DNA of 48,611 bases from Acetatifactor sp. (GTDB lineage Bacteria; Bacillota; Clostridia; Lachnospirales; Lachnospiraceae): assembly GCA_016290775.1 (NCBI GenBank), contig JAEEVF010000015.1:1-48611 (forward strand), in the 5' to 3' direction. Under the pieces are notes generated by a model. That model was not told where the DNA came from, searched no databases, and worked only from the letters and a program-made list of their open reading frames with translations. Made by a program: the position numbers and the translations under genes. This document shows, piece by piece, positions 25,419-33,972 of this stretch (positions within the stretch are counted from its first letter, which is position 1; the number at the start of each line of letters is the position of its first letter).

Positions 25419-26759
25419 CTACCGCTTGTTGCTTCTTCTCCAGATCTTCCGCTCCTGCGCTTCCTTGATGAGCATGTCGCGGAACTCGGGATGGGCGATG
25501 GAGATCAGCATCTCCGCGCGTTCCCAAGTCGACCTTCCCTCCAGATTGATCACGCCATATTCCGTCGCCAAAAAGTACACCTGACTTCTTGGCGACGTAA
25601 TAATGTCACCGTTAAACTGCGGCAGGATGCGCGAATGCTTCACGCCATGGCGGTCCGTGTGCATGGAACTCATGCAGATGAAGGCTTTGCCGCCCTTGGA
25701 TGCCGACGCGCCGATCAAAAAGTCCAGCTGTCCGCCGGTACCGCTGATCTGCCGCTTGCCCGTGCTTTCCGCCGCCACCTGCCCGTAAAGATCTACGGCC
25801 ACACAAGCATTGATCGACACCATGTTGTCAATCTGCTCGATCACGTACGGACGATTCACGTATTCCAAAGGATAGGCCGCAACGCCGGCATTGTCATCCA
25901 GCCATTCATATAATTCATTGGAGCCAATGGCGCATCCAAACACGCCCTTGCCCCGATCAATGCTCTTATATTTATTCGTCAACTTCCCCGCCTTGAACAG
26001 TTCATAAAACGCATCCGAGCAGAGCTCCGTGTGCATGCCAAGATCCTTGATGTCCGACTGGGCGATGCATTCGCCCACCGCATTTGGAATGCTGCCAATG
26101 CCGAGCTGCAACGTAGCGCCGTTCACTATGTAAGGGATCAGATGCTCCGCGATCTTGCGGTCCACGGGACGCGGCGGCGTAGGCTTTTCATCCGCAAAGG
26201 GCGCGTGATAGCCCTCGACGATATAGTCCACCTGGGAGATGTGAATGCACTCATCATAACCTCCGCGGATCTTCGGCATGTTCTCGTTCACTTCCACGAT
26301 CACAATGTCCGCATCGCGGCAGATCGGGCCCGCCACGCCAGTATTCACGGAGAAATTGAAATATCCGTGCTTATCCATGGGCGCCACGCTCACCATCACC
26401 ACGTTCACGTCCAGAAAGAATTCGTAATATGCCGCATTGTTGTGGAACACCATGGGAATGTAATAGCATTTCCCCTCGTCGCAAAGCTTGCGCTCATACG
26501 CCGAGCAGTGCCAGCTGTGATAGGTAAAATGCTCCTGCTCCGGATCGCACTCCGCCACCTCGATGGGCCCCGTGATCAGGTTCCCGCGGATCTTCACGTC
26601 ATGCAATTCGTCCCGCCTTGCCGCCAGCGCACGGTCCAATAGCACAGGCATGCCAAGGGAACTGGTGTAATCGATCCAGTCTCCGTCCTTGACCACCGCC
26701 ACAGCTTCCTCCGGTGTTCTCAGTTTCCTCTTGTACTCAGCCCAAAAATCAAATCCCAT
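25419..26759 (-). CDS. Acetyl-CoA hydrolase/CoA-transferase family, probably butyryl-CoA:acetate CoA-transferase type
   Basis: 446 residues. It matches the family of butyryl-CoA:acetate and 4-hydroxybutyrate CoA-transferases: EYKRKLRTPEEAVAVVKDGDWIDY at the N-terminus, LQLGIGSIPNAVGE near 217-230, and HTELCSD with the expected catalytic Glu245, then GQVAAESTGKRQISGTGGQLDFLIGAS near 342-368 and TSPRSQVYFLATEYGVINL. It could release butyrate from butyryl-CoA using acetate, completing the pathway encoded at 15187-21526. The exact acyl substrate cannot be settled by eye. Start ATG 26759 follows GGGGG by 8 nt; upstream Met at 26819 is not credible. Confidence 0.82.
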   Translation of the reverse strand: MGFDFWAEYKRKLRTPEEAVAVVKDGDWIDYTSSLGMPVLLDRALAARRDELHDVKIRGNLITGPIEVAECDPEQEHFTYHSWHCSAYERKLCDEGKCYYIPMVFHNNAAYYEFFLDVNVVMVSVAPMDKHGYFNFSVNTGVAGPICRDADIVIVEVNENMPKIRGGYDECIHISQVDYIVEGYHAPFADEKPTPPRPVDRKIAEHLIPYIVNGATLQLGIGSIPNAVGECIAQSDIKDLGMHTELCSDAFYELFKAGKLTNKYKSIDRGKGVFGCAIGSNELYEWLDDNAGVAAYPLEYVNRPYVIEQIDNMVSINACVAVDLYGQVAAESTGKRQISGTGGQLDFLIGASASKGGKAFICMSSMHTDRHGVKHSRILPQFNGDIITSPRSQVYFLATEYGVINLEGRSTWERAEMLISIAHPEFRDMLIKEAQERKIWRRSNKR

Positions 26760-26790
26760 AGCGTAACCCCCATGTGATCGTGATAATTCT

Positions 26791-26819
26791 ATTCTAAAAA
26801 AATATAAGCAGATAGTCAA
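26791..26819 (-). promoter_or_regulatory. Possible promoter for the CoA-transferase, overlapping a terminator
   Basis: Minus strand TTGACT (26814-26819) and TAGAAT (26791-26796) are 17 bp apart. The -35 lies in the loop side of the hairpin at 26796-26834 and the -10 just after its T-run. Confidence 0.55.
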
Positions 26820-26834
26820 TTCCTATCTGCTTAT
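26796..26834 (-). terminator. Intrinsic terminator (possible attenuator) upstream of the CoA-transferase
   Basis: A perfect 12-bp stem (ATAAGCAGATAG with CTATCTGCTTAT, 26804-26815 and 26823-26834) with a 7-nt loop is followed on the minus strand by one A and seven T. It lies directly after a 10-codon open frame and 37 nt before the CoA-transferase start. Confidence 0.75.
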
Positions 26835-26855
26835 TCTATAAGATTTCGCTTTCAT
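26823..26855 (-). CDS. Possible 10-residue leader peptide
   Basis: A minus-strand ATG at 26855 opens MKAKSYRISR and stops at TAG 26823-26825. A perfect AGGAGG (26865-26870) lies 9 nt upstream. The last codons form part of the terminator stem at 26804-26834. This arrangement resembles a leader peptide or a tiny stand-alone transcript; no amino-acid run such as His or Trp shows what it might sense. Confidence 0.4.
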   Translation of the reverse strand: MKAKSYRISR

Positions 26856-26889
26856 GCGTAATATCCTCCTAATGACCGAACCTAAAACT

Positions 26890-26932
26890 GTTATAAATCG
26901 TCAACCTAAATCAACCTTAAAATCAGCTTAAA
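26890..26932. promoter_or_regulatory. CTTAAA-type half-sites in helical phase upstream of the leader
   Basis: On the plus strand CCTAAA (from 26905), CTTAAA (26916) and CTTAAA (26927) are spaced about 11 bp; the gene's strand reads TTTAAG/TTTAGG. A TATAAC (26890-26895, minus) lies about 10 bp downstream as a possible -10. The pattern is like those at 10356-10402 and 42750-42786. Confidence 0.45.
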
Positions 26933-26934
26933 AA

Positions 26935-26969
26935 CAAAAAACCAGGGCTTCTAACTAACCCTGGTTTTT
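26935..26969 (-). terminator. Terminator overlapping the end of the methyltransferase gene
   Basis: AAAAACCAGGG pairs with CCCTGGTTTTT around an 11-nt loop; both flanks are A/T runs, so it can work on either strand. On the minus strand the stem encodes the last residues (KNQG) and the stop lies in the loop. Confidence 0.9.
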
Positions 26970-28997
26970 GCTCTTCTCCACAACAACAATGCAATTTGAA
27001 TCCGGGAATTTGTCAGGCGATAGGCTCACCTTCGGCGCAAGGTGCGTTACGTACCCCGGCTCTAAGAAGGATTCGCAACGGAGCACCTTTGCCCCAAGCC
27101 TCTCAAAAAACTTGCGAAATTCCTCGATGGTAAAGTAGCCGAATTGCTCCTGCACCTCGTGGGCATAGCTTTGCTTGCCCCAGGTGTAGGTGTACAGGAA
27201 CTCTCGCGCGAAATTCGCGTCGGCGCGCACCTTTCCGGCCGCCTTGTCGATCTCGATCTTCTTATCTTCGATGTCCTTCAGGCCCTCAAAGTCCCGCACG
27301 TAATTCTCAAAAAACTCCATGCCCTCAGGATCCTTGAACATAATCTCAATAGCAGTACTCCCGTCCACGGGGGACTTCACGCCGTCGCGGATGATGATCC
27401 GTCCGCCGGGATTCAAGGAATCATATGCGTTCTGAAGCGCCCTCTCAACGGATGCAATGTCAAACCTGCCATTTTCCGTTTCAGTATAGGAAAAGACCTC
27501 ATGCAAGATTGAAGAAAACAGGATCGCGTCCACCTTTTCCGGAAAGGCTTCCTCACAGAAATTGTGGCGCCGCACCGTCCAGGCATGCCCTTCCTCTGCC
27601 TTTTTCTTGTCCAGCACCTGCAGCACGTTGTCCGAAATGTCTGTTCCGATGATCGTCTTTTCAGGATATTCCTTCTCCAGCAGGTCGAGAAGCACGCCGC
27701 CTCCGCTTCCCACGTCCACCACGGTCTGCCCCGTCACGTAGGCGATAATGGAGTTCTTGGTGCTCTCCTCGCTCGCATTCATGGTGGCAAGATACTTCTC
27801 TTCATTGTTCAGGCGGTCAAAGGCGTCGCGCCTGAACCCAAACATGTCATATAGCACCGTGATGCTCTTCTCAAACGTCAACAATCCGCTGCGTTCCGCC
27901 TCGACGCAAAAATCGATCAGCTTTTCGCAGACCGGCGTAAAGCGAAAGTCCACCAGCATGGCCCGCCCAACGCACATGGTGACAAGCTCCACGTTGGAAG
28001 TGGAATTGTCGCGGATATATTTTTCAATGATGCGTTCCTTGTATATGTTCAGGTGTTTCTTGCCCTGATAATCGTAGTATAGCCCGTCGGAAAGTGGCTT
28101 AAACGACAGATAGGTCACGCCCTCCGGCGTCTTTTCCAGCATCTTGCGAAGAAGCCATTCCACCTGAGAGATGCCAAAATCCGCAAAGGCGGCCTGATAA
28201 TACCAAAGCTCGTACTTCGGAAAGATTTCTTTTTCAAATAGCGCTGCAAGCCCTTCATCCGCCTCGGCAAGCCGCTCATCCAGCCTGGTCATGCGCTCCC
28301 TGGTCGTGAATTCCGAAAGATCACCCGAGAGGATCCTGCGAAGAAGGCTTTCTGCTTCCGCCCCCACCTTCTGCCATAAATCCAGGCTCACACCGCCAAT
28401 GATACTATGATTCAACACGGAAAGGACACGAAGCGCCGCCTCCTCGCCAAGCATGCGCTTAACCTCTAAAAGCGGCTCGTTCTCCTTTACTGCCACTTCT
28501 CCGCGCAGCGCCTGGCCAATGAGTCCATGGGTGCGGATGATGAGCGCAACAAGGTCACGGTTCACCTGGGCGACTTGGCCCCCCGGCAATTCAGTCGAAG
28601 CCAAAACGCTTGCCATCTTCTCTTCGCCCTGCGCATCCCAATCCTCCAGGAAGATCTCCGCCGACGCCAGATTGTGGATGTCGAGGGCATAGCCCCTGGC
28701 GCGCCATTCCTCGCGCTCCTTCACGGTACCGCCCTTGGAAACCTCGCTCCACTCAAGCACCAGCTTTACAAGCTCCGCTTCCCCAGGCGTCACCTTCCCG
28801 GCCTTAGCATCCAAAGAAAGGACCGCAAGGGTGCGAAGAACGTAAGAAAGCGTCTCGCGCCCGCTTACCTGCTCCACCACCTCTACGCGCTCCATGTTCA
28901 CGGCATGATGCTCGGTATAATATAAATATGACATCCACGGCTCCGTCTTAAGGCGCTCTGCGTCAAACGAAATGCCGTCTTCCAAAACAATCCTCAT
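26955..28997 (-). CDS. Large protein with C-terminal SAM-dependent methyltransferase domain
   Basis: 680 residues. The C-terminal part is a class I methyltransferase: motif I TVVDVGSGGGVLLDLLE at about 425-441, IIGTDISDNVLQVL as motif II, DAILFSSILHEVFSY as motif IV/post-I, and LNPGGRIIIRDGV. The first 400 residues are mostly helical and not recognised by me; text such as LYYTEHHAVNMERVEVVEQVSGRETLSY starts it, with no transmembrane segment. The substrate is unknown. It may be the third gene after the REC-EAL and Hpt genes, 104 nt downstream of Hpt. The stop codon lies inside the terminator hairpin. Confidence 0.8.
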   Translation of the reverse strand: MRIVLEDGISFDAERLKTEPWMSYLYYTEHHAVNMERVEVVEQVSGRETLSYVLRTLAVLSLDAKAGKVTPGEAELVKLVLEWSEVSKGGTVKEREEWRARGYALDIHNLASAEIFLEDWDAQGEEKMASVLASTELPGGQVAQVNRDLVALIIRTHGLIGQALRGEVAVKENEPLLEVKRMLGEEAALRVLSVLNHSIIGGVSLDLWQKVGAEAESLLRRILSGDLSEFTTRERMTRLDERLAEADEGLAALFEKEIFPKYELWYYQAAFADFGISQVEWLLRKMLEKTPEGVTYLSFKPLSDGLYYDYQGKKHLNIYKERIIEKYIRDNSTSNVELVTMCVGRAMLVDFRFTPVCEKLIDFCVEAERSGLLTFEKSITVLYDMFGFRRDAFDRLNNEEKYLATMNASEESTKNSIIAYVTGQTVVDVGSGGGVLLDLLEKEYPEKTIIGTDISDNVLQVLDKKKAEEGHAWTVRRHNFCEEAFPEKVDAILFSSILHEVFSYTETENGRFDIASVERALQNAYDSLNPGGRIIIRDGVKSPVDGSTAIEIMFKDPEGMEFFENYVRDFEGLKDIEDKKIEIDKAAGKVRADANFAREFLYTYTWGKQSYAHEVQEQFGYFTIEEFRKFFERLGAKVLRCESFLEPGYVTHLAPKVSLSPDKFPDSNCIVVVEKSKNQG

Positions 28998-29101
28998 GAT
29001 CCGTTCCCTGCAACATTATTCTTCCAGCACTTGTTCCTGATACTCCACGTACGAATCTTCGTGAGTCACTACTGCCTTCGGCGAACTAACGATCGTATAT
29101 A

Positions 29102-29437
29102 TCACAGAAGTGCCACGAACTTCTCTCTCTCCTCCTTGATCTTTGAGAGCAACTCCTCACAATGTACCTCCTGCATGGGGCGAAGAAGCTCCGTGATCTC
29201 ACAGATCGGCGCAAGGATCGGCGTCAAAGCCAGATTCGCCAGCACGCCCTTTAAGGCATGCGCCGCCTCGAAGGCCGCCTTGAAATCCTTCTCCTCCAAA
29301 GCTTTTTCCAAAGCATCATATCTGCTCACGTCAAGTGCCTTTGGCACAAGCATCAGATAAAAAGTTTCATTCCCGGCGCATCGCATAACCCCTTCTTCCA
29401 CGTTCGCGCCCAAGTTTTTCAGATCATTTATGGTCAT
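29102..29437 (-). CDS. Hpt-domain phosphotransfer protein
   Basis: 111 residues of a four-helix Hpt domain with the phospho-accepting His60 in AAHALKGVLANLAL, followed by TELLRPMQ and KIKEEREKFVALL. Such proteins pass a phosphate between receiver domains. It follows the REC-GGDEF-EAL gene with 15 nt between and is the likely partner of its receiver. The frame starts at GTG 29446, but ATG 29437 has GGGGG about 8 nt upstream. No histidine kinase is in the window. Confidence 0.88.
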   Translation of the reverse strand: MTINDLKNLGANVEEGVMRCAGNETFYLMLVPKALDVSRYDALEKALEEKDFKAAFEAAHALKGVLANLALTPILAPICEITELLRPMQEVHCEELLSKIKEEREKFVALL

Positions 29438-29452
29438 TGCAAACACCCCCGA

Positions 29453-31135
29453 TCAACCAGTGATAAAACGCTCGAATTCCGCCGCGCATACGGGCTTGGA
29501 AAAATAATAGCCCTGGATCACGTCGCAGCCCAGTTTTTTAAGAAGTTCATATTGCTCGCGGTACTCCACGCCCTCCGCGATGACCGTGACGCCAAGGAAA
29601 CGTGCCACGTCCAAAATGAATTCCACCAGTCTGTATGCCTTCGAATCCCTGTGCACGTTCCTCACAAAGATCATGTCAAGCTTAAGTACGTCAAAGGGCA
29701 GGCTCGTGAGCATGTTCAACGAAGAATACCCCGTTCCAAAGTCGTCCATCTCGATGCAAAAACCCGCTTCCCGCAGTTTTTCCGCCACGGTCACGATGTT
29801 GGACTGATTGTCCACGTATGCGGATTCGGTCAGTTCGAGATAATATTCCTTCGGTTCGACCCCTGCAGCATGCACGATCTCCAGCATTTCGGAAGCAAGC
29901 CCTTCATTCAGGACGTCCACGCGGGATACGTTCACGGACAGCGGGATCGTCACGCCAAATTTTTCTTTCCACTCAGCGATCTGGCGGGCCGACTCCTTCC
30001 ACACAAAGCGGTCCACCTTGCCGATCATGCCGTTTTGCTCAAAGAGCGGAATGAATTTTCCGGGGCTGATCATGCCAAGCTCAGGATGCTCCCAGCGCAC
30101 CAAGGCCTCCGCGCTGGAAAGCACGGGCTCATCGCCCTGGATCGCGTATTTCGGCTGATAAAACACCTTGAACTGCTTCTCCGCAAGTGCCTTGTCCAGG
30201 TCATGGATCAGCATTTCGTCAAAATGCTCCTTTTCCTGGAGCTTGTCGTTATAATATGCGATCTTACGATTGTACTTATCATTGATGCCGTTGCAGGCCA
30301 GAAGCGCATGGTCCAGGCTCTTGGCCAGATCCTCTCCTTCGACTGCGCCGACAAACACGCCCATGCGGATGCGGGTGTCCGCGTCATCGAGAAGCGGCTT
30401 TAGGGCATCGCAAATGGACAGCATCAGCTTCTCCTCATGCCCCTCACTCTTTACGTATACGTAAAACTGGTCAGCACTATATCTGCACGCCACGCCTCTG
30501 CTCTCGTTCACGTACTCCTTGATGCTCTTTCCGATCACGGAGAGGACTTGATCGCCAAATTCCCTTCCCTGCATGGCATTGAGCACGTGGAAGCGATTGA
30601 CGTTGATCGCGATGACCTCCTTTGCCTCATCTGGGTAATACTGATCAAACAACATGGCATATTCGATGAAATATTCCCTGTTGAAAAGGCCCGTCAGCTC
30701 ATCATTCTGCGTCGCGCCGATGATGTTCGTGTCTTCATAAAGCCTGATGATCCGCCCGATCCTCGCAAGGATTGCCTCCGGTGCGTCATAGGGCTTGGGA
30801 ATGAAGTCCGCCGCACCCATGGTCAGGCTCTGCACCTCCGCCCCGCGCTCAGATGTGAGCACGATCACGGGGATCCCCTTCAGCACGGTATCCGACTCAA
30901 CCTTCTCAAGGAATGCATAGCCATCCATCACGGGCATCAGAAGATCCAAAAGGATCAGGGAGATCCTCCCCTTTTCCTTCCGCACGATCTTAAGCGCTTC
31001 CTGCCCGTTGTTCGCAGTCAGTATGTCATATTCCTTTTCCAGAATGTTCGTAAGGAGCATTCTGTTGATCTCCTCATCGTCCACGATCAGGAGCTTTCGT
31101 TTCACGCCAAGGCGATAATCCACAAAACTGCTCAT
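29453..31135 (-). CDS. Response regulator with receiver, degenerate GGDEF and EAL domains
   Basis: 560 residues. REC domain (about 12-135): LLIVDDEE, phospho-acceptor Asp64 in LILLDLLMPVMDGY, conserved LTS and KPYD. GGDEF domain (about 143-305) has NDELTGLFNREYF but the active-site motif reads YSADQF (219-224), so cyclase activity is unlikely. EAL domain (about 310-560) keeps AEALVRW (343-345), NVSR, LTESA, MDDFGTGYSS, LKLD and VIAEGVE, so c-di-GMP hydrolysis is plausible. ATG 31135 follows AGGAGG by about 7 nt and is preferred over ATG 31162. It heads the run to Hpt. Confidence 0.92.
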   Translation of the reverse strand: MSSFVDYRLGVKRKLLIVDDEEINRMLLTNILEKEYDILTANNGQEALKIVRKEKGRISLILLDLLMPVMDGYAFLEKVESDTVLKGIPVIVLTSERGAEVQSLTMGAADFIPKPYDAPEAILARIGRIIRLYEDTNIIGATQNDELTGLFNREYFIEYAMLFDQYYPDEAKEVIAINVNRFHVLNAMQGREFGDQVLSVIGKSIKEYVNESRGVACRYSADQFYVYVKSEGHEEKLMLSICDALKPLLDDADTRIRMGVFVGAVEGEDLAKSLDHALLACNGINDKYNRKIAYYNDKLQEKEHFDEMLIHDLDKALAEKQFKVFYQPKYAIQGDEPVLSSAEALVRWEHPELGMISPGKFIPLFEQNGMIGKVDRFVWKESARQIAEWKEKFGVTIPLSVNVSRVDVLNEGLASEMLEIVHAAGVEPKEYYLELTESAYVDNQSNIVTVAEKLREAGFCIEMDDFGTGYSSLNMLTSLPFDVLKLDMIFVRNVHRDSKAYRLVEFILDVARFLGVTVIAEGVEYREQYELLKKLGCDVIQGYYFSKPVCAAEFERFITG

Positions 31136-31279
31136 ATCCGTCCTCCTCTTTGTGTCACTCATTGAACTCTCATCTTCGATTATTTTATCGGATCATCTTC
31201 TTTTATTATGACACGAAATTTTGTATCTGACAACAAAAAACCATTTCCTCGGTCGACACAAGAAATTTAGTTTTAAGTA

Positions 31280-31308
31280 TTGACGTGTCGGATTTTAAAT
31301 GTTATAAG
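31280..31308 (+). promoter_or_regulatory. Promoter of the ABC exporter operon
   Basis: TTGACG (31280-31285) and TATAAG (31303-31308) are 17 bp apart. The palindromic operator begins 3 bp after the -10 box. Confidence 0.75.
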
Positions 31309-31310
31309 TG

Positions 31311-31329
31311 TGTATATCGGATATATACA
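31311..31329 (+). promoter_or_regulatory. Palindromic operator, probably for the YtrA-like GntR repressor
   Basis: TGTATAT and ATATACA form a 19-bp inverted repeat (31311-31329) with a 5-nt centre, covering the expected start of transcription. YtrA-type GntR regulators typically bind TGTATA...TATACA palindromes, and such a gene lies at 33973-34350. Binding is inferred. Confidence 0.65.
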
Positions 31330-31356
31330 TTATGCAAATTCATGGAGGGTTATGCG

Positions 31357-32244
31357 ATGGAATATGAAAACGCGATCGAGATCAAGGATCTGACCAAACG
31401 CTATGATGGCTTTACGCTAGACCATGTTTCCTTTAACGTGCCGCGGGGCAGCATCATGGGCTTTATCGGCCAAAACGGCGCCGGGAAAACGACGACGATC
31501 CATTCCATCTTAAACGTTATCAGAAAGGATGAGGGCGAGATCAAGATCTTCGGCCTGGACCACGAATCCCATGAGATCGAGGTCAAAGAACAGATGGCTG
31601 CGGTGTTTGACGAGCTTCCCTTCCCCGAGGATCTGAACGCGAAGGTGCTCTCCCGCATCCTCGCAGGCATCTATAAGGAATGGGACGATCAACGCTTCCA
31701 AAGCTATCTTGAACGCTTCCAGCTCCCCTATAAAAAGAAATTCAGCAAATTCTCCAAGGGCATGAAGATGAAGCTCCAGCTCGCTTCCGCCCTGTCCCAT
31801 AACGCCAAGCTCCTGGTGATGGACGAGGCGACGACGGGACTCGATCCCGTGGTGCGAAATGAATTCCTCGACCTCTTTTTGGAATTTATCCAAGAGGAGA
31901 ATCACAGCATCCTTATGTCCTCCCACATCACCTCCGACCTGGAAAAGGTGGCGGATTATGTGACCTTCATCGACCGCGGAAAAATCCTGCTCACGGGAAT
32001 GAAGGATGAGATCTTGGATCAGCACGGCGTGCTCAAATGCAGTAAGGCTGACTTCGCGCAGATCGACCCAAAGGACTTTATTTCCGCAAGGCTCACGGAC
32101 TTTGGCGCCGAGCTTTTGGTACGTGACCGTGCAAAGGCAGCAAAAACCTATAGCGGCCTTGTCCTTGACAAGACGACGCTTGAAGAGATCATGCTCTTCT
32201 ATGTCAGCGCCGGCAAAAACACGAAAACCTTTTCCGCAAATTAG
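31357..32244 (+). CDS. ABC transporter ATP-binding protein
   Basis: 295 residues. Walker A GQNGAGKT, Q-loop around VFDELPF, signature FSKGMKMKLQLASAL (the usual LSGGQ is FSKGM), Walker B LLVMDEATTGLD and H-loop SSHI. It matches ATPases of the YtrB/EcsA-like exporters. The start is ATG 31357 with GGAGGG about 7 nt upstream rather than the earlier Met at 31285. Two ABC-2 type permeases follow, so it energises export or an antibiotic-responsive system; the substrate is unknown. Confidence 0.93.
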   Translation: MEYENAIEIKDLTKRYDGFTLDHVSFNVPRGSIMGFIGQNGAGKTTTIHSILNVIRKDEGEIKIFGLDHESHEIEVKEQMAAVFDELPFPEDLNAKVLSRILAGIYKEWDDQRFQSYLERFQLPYKKKFSKFSKGMKMKLQLASALSHNAKLLVMDEATTGLDPVVRNEFLDLFLEFIQEENHSILMSSHITSDLEKVADYVTFIDRGKILLTGMKDEILDQHGVLKCSKADFAQIDPKDFISARLTDFGAELLVRDRAKAAKTYSGLVLDKTTLEEIMLFYVSAGKNTKTFSAN

Positions 32245-32258
32245 ATGGGAGGCCCAAT

Positions 32259-33068
32259 ATGAAAGGACTCATTTATCGCGAGCTCTATCTCGCGCGAAAA
32301 AACATCGGCGTCTGCGCCGTCATCTATGTCCTGTTTTTCGGGATCACCTGTCTGATGGGACTTAGCATGCGCTATGGAAACATTGCAAAATACGCGACGT
32401 GGGAGACCATGGCCTCTCTGTTGTTTATCCTGCCGAGCTCTCTTATCGCCTGCGCGGCCATTTTGATCGTTACCAGTGCTGAAGCCGTGTTTAACGTAAG
32501 CTCAAATGACTTCAAAACACCATGGATGCGCTACGCTTTGGCAACGCCGGCGGGGATCCGAAAGCTTGTAGGCGCAAAATATCTGACTTACCTTCTGTTA
32601 ACTGGCGCGGCACTCCTTGTCACCGGCATCGCTCACGTGTTATGCCTGTCCATCTGTCAGATCGAGCTTTCAGCGCGGTTTTTGCTCTTTTATCTGTTCC
32701 TGCTCTGCTTTTCCCTGCTATGTATGTCCTTCCTGATCCCGTTGACCTTTCTGATACAGAACGGAGACGTCGTGAACTGGCTGGCAGCAGTCCCGATCTT
32801 TATCGGCGTGATCATTTTCAATGTTTATGCGATCAAAATAGGCAACCTGGAGGACGACACTGATTTTATCTCGTTTTTGAATCAGTATTTGTCCCCCGTG
32901 CTTACGAAACTGGCAAACGGAGTATTAAAAGCCTTATTCTGGGTGCTTCTGTGCCTGATCATCACAGCGATCTTCATTGGCAGTTACTTTCTGTCCGTGC
33001 ATATCCTTGATCGGATCCGTTATCGCAAAGGCAAAACCAGCAACGCCGGAAAGGAGGCAAAGCAATGA
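32259..33068 (+). CDS. ABC-2 type membrane protein
   Basis: 269 residues with about six hydrophobic segments, starting MKGLIYRELYLARKNIGV, a common start for ABC-2 permeases of this operon type. It lies 14 nt after the ATPase and overlaps the next gene by four nt (ATGA). No substrate motif is visible. Confidence 0.82.
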   Translation: MKGLIYRELYLARKNIGVCAVIYVLFFGITCLMGLSMRYGNIAKYATWETMASLLFILPSSLIACAAILIVTSAEAVFNVSSNDFKTPWMRYALATPAGIRKLVGAKYLTYLLLTGAALLVTGIAHVLCLSICQIELSARFLLFYLFLLCFSLLCMSFLIPLTFLIQNGDVVNWLAAVPIFIGVIIFNVYAIKIGNLEDDTDFISFLNQYLSPVLTKLANGVLKALFWVLLCLIITAIFIGSYFLSVHILDRIRYRKGKTSNAGKEAKQ

Positions 33069-33838
33069 TCGGACTATTTCGAAAAGACTTTTACCTGGTG
33101 CGTTCTCAGATCATCCTCTATACGGTCATGATCCTCCTGATGACCGTTTTGGAGACCGTGCTCATAGTTTCCTTTTCTACCGAACCTGTATCTCCCTCTG
33201 GCATACAGTCGTCAATCACGAACCTTTGCACCTTCTTGATCTTTATTGTGGTATTCTTTGGTGGCGAAGGACTCAAGGGAAATCTCCTGCTTGCCGACCG
33301 AAACAAAAGAAGTAAGCACTTTCTGATGGCAACGCCCCTTTGCGTGAAAGGCTGCGTTGCGAGCAAATACTATGAAGGCATTATCGTCCCCATCGTCGGG
33401 TTCATTTACCTAGAGGTGTTTCAGCTTACCTGCGGCGCATTCACGGGAAACCTGATCGATCACAGTTTGTTGTTCGTGTGCATGGTTTTTGTGTCACTGT
33501 TTTTTGGCTCTCTCTCCATCCCGTTTTACGTGCGTTTTGGGCAAAAAGGAGTCCACATAAAGACGGCCATTTTGCTGAGCATCGTGTTCTTACTTTTCGT
33601 CTATGGTCTCTTTGGCGACATATCGATGTTTATCGGGAACGATCCCATGGAACGGTTTATGAACGTGATCGTGTATTTTTCAGACACCAAGACCTTGTTT
33701 TCACGGCTTTCAGGGGCAGATGATCCAAGGATCCTTTGGCTCGTGGTCACGCCGATCCTGATCCTTGTAATGTATTACGTTTCCTACCGCATTTCCTGCA
33801 TGCTCTATCGCAAGGGTGCCGAAGCAGATGAGATCTAA
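33065..33838 (+). CDS. ABC-2 type membrane protein
   Basis: 257 residues, about six transmembrane segments, starting MIGLFRKDFYLVRSQIILY. It is a paralogue-like partner of the preceding permease; together with the ATPase they could form a heterodimeric exporter. It shows LLADRNKRSKHFLMATPLCVKGCVASKYYEG in a cytoplasmic loop, a motif often seen in ABC-2 subunits. Confidence 0.82.
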   Translation: MIGLFRKDFYLVRSQIILYTVMILLMTVLETVLIVSFSTEPVSPSGIQSSITNLCTFLIFIVVFFGGEGLKGNLLLADRNKRSKHFLMATPLCVKGCVASKYYEGIIVPIVGFIYLEVFQLTCGAFTGNLIDHSLLFVCMVFVSLFFGSLSIPFYVRFGQKGVHIKTAILLSIVFLLFVYGLFGDISMFIGNDPMERFMNVIVYFSDTKTLFSRLSGADDPRILWLVVTPILILVMYYVSYRISCMLYRKGAEADEI

Positions 33839-33888
33839 AAAACCAAGATAAATGCCTGCCCTTTGCTATGCACTCGCACCGTCACGGA

Positions 33889-33917
33889 TTGCGAAACATT
33901 GCGATCTGTGATACACT
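33889..33917 (+). promoter_or_regulatory. Possible internal promoter for the GntR gene
   Basis: TTGCGA (33889-33894) and TACACT (33912-33917) are 17 bp apart in the 134-bp gap before the GntR start. No second palindrome like that at 31311 is present here. Confidence 0.5.
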
Positions 33918-33972
33918 GAACTTGGAAAGCAAGTATGAGACGCAAGGCGAAAAGGCCAGGCTGGGAGGAACC

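Noticed and set aside
29258..30403. 381-residue plus-strand open frame opposite the REC-EAL gene
   Set aside because: Shadow of the receiver/EAL protein, without start signals or protein features.
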